The notes under the pieces were generated by a model. That model was given only the letters and a program-made list of their open reading frames with translations, made no database searches and was not told the origin of the DNA. DNA of 12,779 nt from contig JBARRO010000159.1 of NCBI GenBank assembly GCA_049644265.1, positions 1-12,779 of the forward strand, in the 5' to 3' direction. The translations under genes and the position numbers were made by a program. This DNA is from JBARRO01 sp049644265. Lineage in GTDB: Bacteria; Bacteroidota; Ignavibacteria; UBA10030. The first letter of the stretch is position 1. Each line of letters opens with the position of its first letter. This document shows, one piece after another, positions 12,629 to 12,779 of this stretch.

Positions 12629-12779
12629 AACGAGTCCTGATCTGCGGCAGCAACGGGCTCCTGGGACAGCGACTCTCACTCCTCCTCGGCAACCAGACTG
12701 AATACGAAGTACTCAACACCTCCCGACAGCGGTCGTTTGTCTTCGACCCTCAGCTGTTCGACTACACTCAGCTCGATAT
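12625..12779 (+). CDS. NAD(P)-dependent sugar-nucleotide reductase, RmlD-like (N-terminus only)
   Basis: The first 51 codons of a gene that runs off the right edge. It begins MKRVLICGSNGLLGQRLSLLL, a Rossmann strand with GSNGLLG (G-x-x-G-x-x-G) as in short-chain dehydrogenases acting on nucleotide sugars. The spacing and the LLGQ form are closest to dTDP-4-dehydrorhamnose reductase (RmlD/RfbD). The following EYEVLNTSRQRSFVFDPQLFDYTQLD fits the end of the first beta-alpha-beta unit and the start of the next, where a D/T pair near 'D.tq.d' is typical. The catalytic YxxxK is outside the window, so a related epimerase/dehydratase cannot be excluded. It overlaps dapD by four bases. Confidence 0.8.
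   Translation, partial: MKRVLICGSNGLLGQRLSLLLGNQTEYEVLNTSRQRSFVFDPQLFDYTQLD

Overview
The window looks like a chromosomal segment from a Gram-negative bacterium of the Bacteroidota/Ignavibacteriota/Chlorobiota (FCB) group. The main evidence is the end of a protein with a type IX secretion (Por) C-terminal sorting domain at the left edge. Further support comes from a Bacteroidota-type deacetylase-like protein with the FTGHEFADGG motif, a heptosyltransferase-like GT9 enzyme implying LPS, a lipoprotein, and many start codons without a clear Shine-Dalgarno (SD) sequence. No rRNA, tRNA, CRISPR array, transposase or phage gene is visible.

Layout. Positions 1-5321 are a loose mixture of cell-envelope and accessory genes. 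On the + strand these are the T9SS cargo tail, an exported protein and a membrane fatty-acid desaturase. Three minus-strand genes follow: a four-repeat small protein, a glycine-rich exported protein and a VOC-fold protein. Then come a + strand lipoprotein and a deacetylase-like protein. A convergent intergenic region with hairpins (5322-5447) separates these from a minus-strand GT9 glycosyltransferase. From about 6600 to the right edge everything is on the + strand: an AAA+ (MoxR/Mg-chelatase I-like) ATPase, its likely VWA partner, a divergent HisA-like TIM-barrel protein, a PfkB-type kinase, DapD (lysine/diaminopimelate pathway) and the start of an RmlD-like sugar-nucleotide reductase. DapD and the reductase overlap by ATGA and sit 22 bases after the kinase, so they look like one transcription unit with it.

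The most striking non-coding signal is in the gaps of the right-hand block. The gap 8152-8473 is filled from stop codon to start codon with degenerate 7-base tandem units (CAATGAG, GTRAAYN, GAAACNN, CAAYNNA classes). The gap 10592-10801 carries the same classes in the opposite orientation, plus a GGWTACT/GACTACT class, and its last unit includes the first base of the kinase start codon. The gap at 9666-9756 holds a different array, ATTCGTG repeated at 9-base steps, and a two-unit piece of the same array lies at 4467-4482. The two inverted heptamer arrays therefore bracket the VWA and HisA-like genes.

The HisA-like protein keeps both phosphate-binding glycine motifs. However, Glu replaces both catalytic Asp residues and Gly replaces the active-site Thr, and no other his gene is present, so it probably does not do histidine biosynthesis. 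What the ATPase/VWA/HisA-like/PfkB set does together cannot be read from the sequence.

Non-coding stretches 139-223, 815-998, 2013-2176, 2465-2741 and 3869-4039 are each under 300 bases. Apart from the small hairpin at 877-892 and an 11-base word at 3957-3967 that recurs at 6601-6611, I see no gene or clear structure in them.
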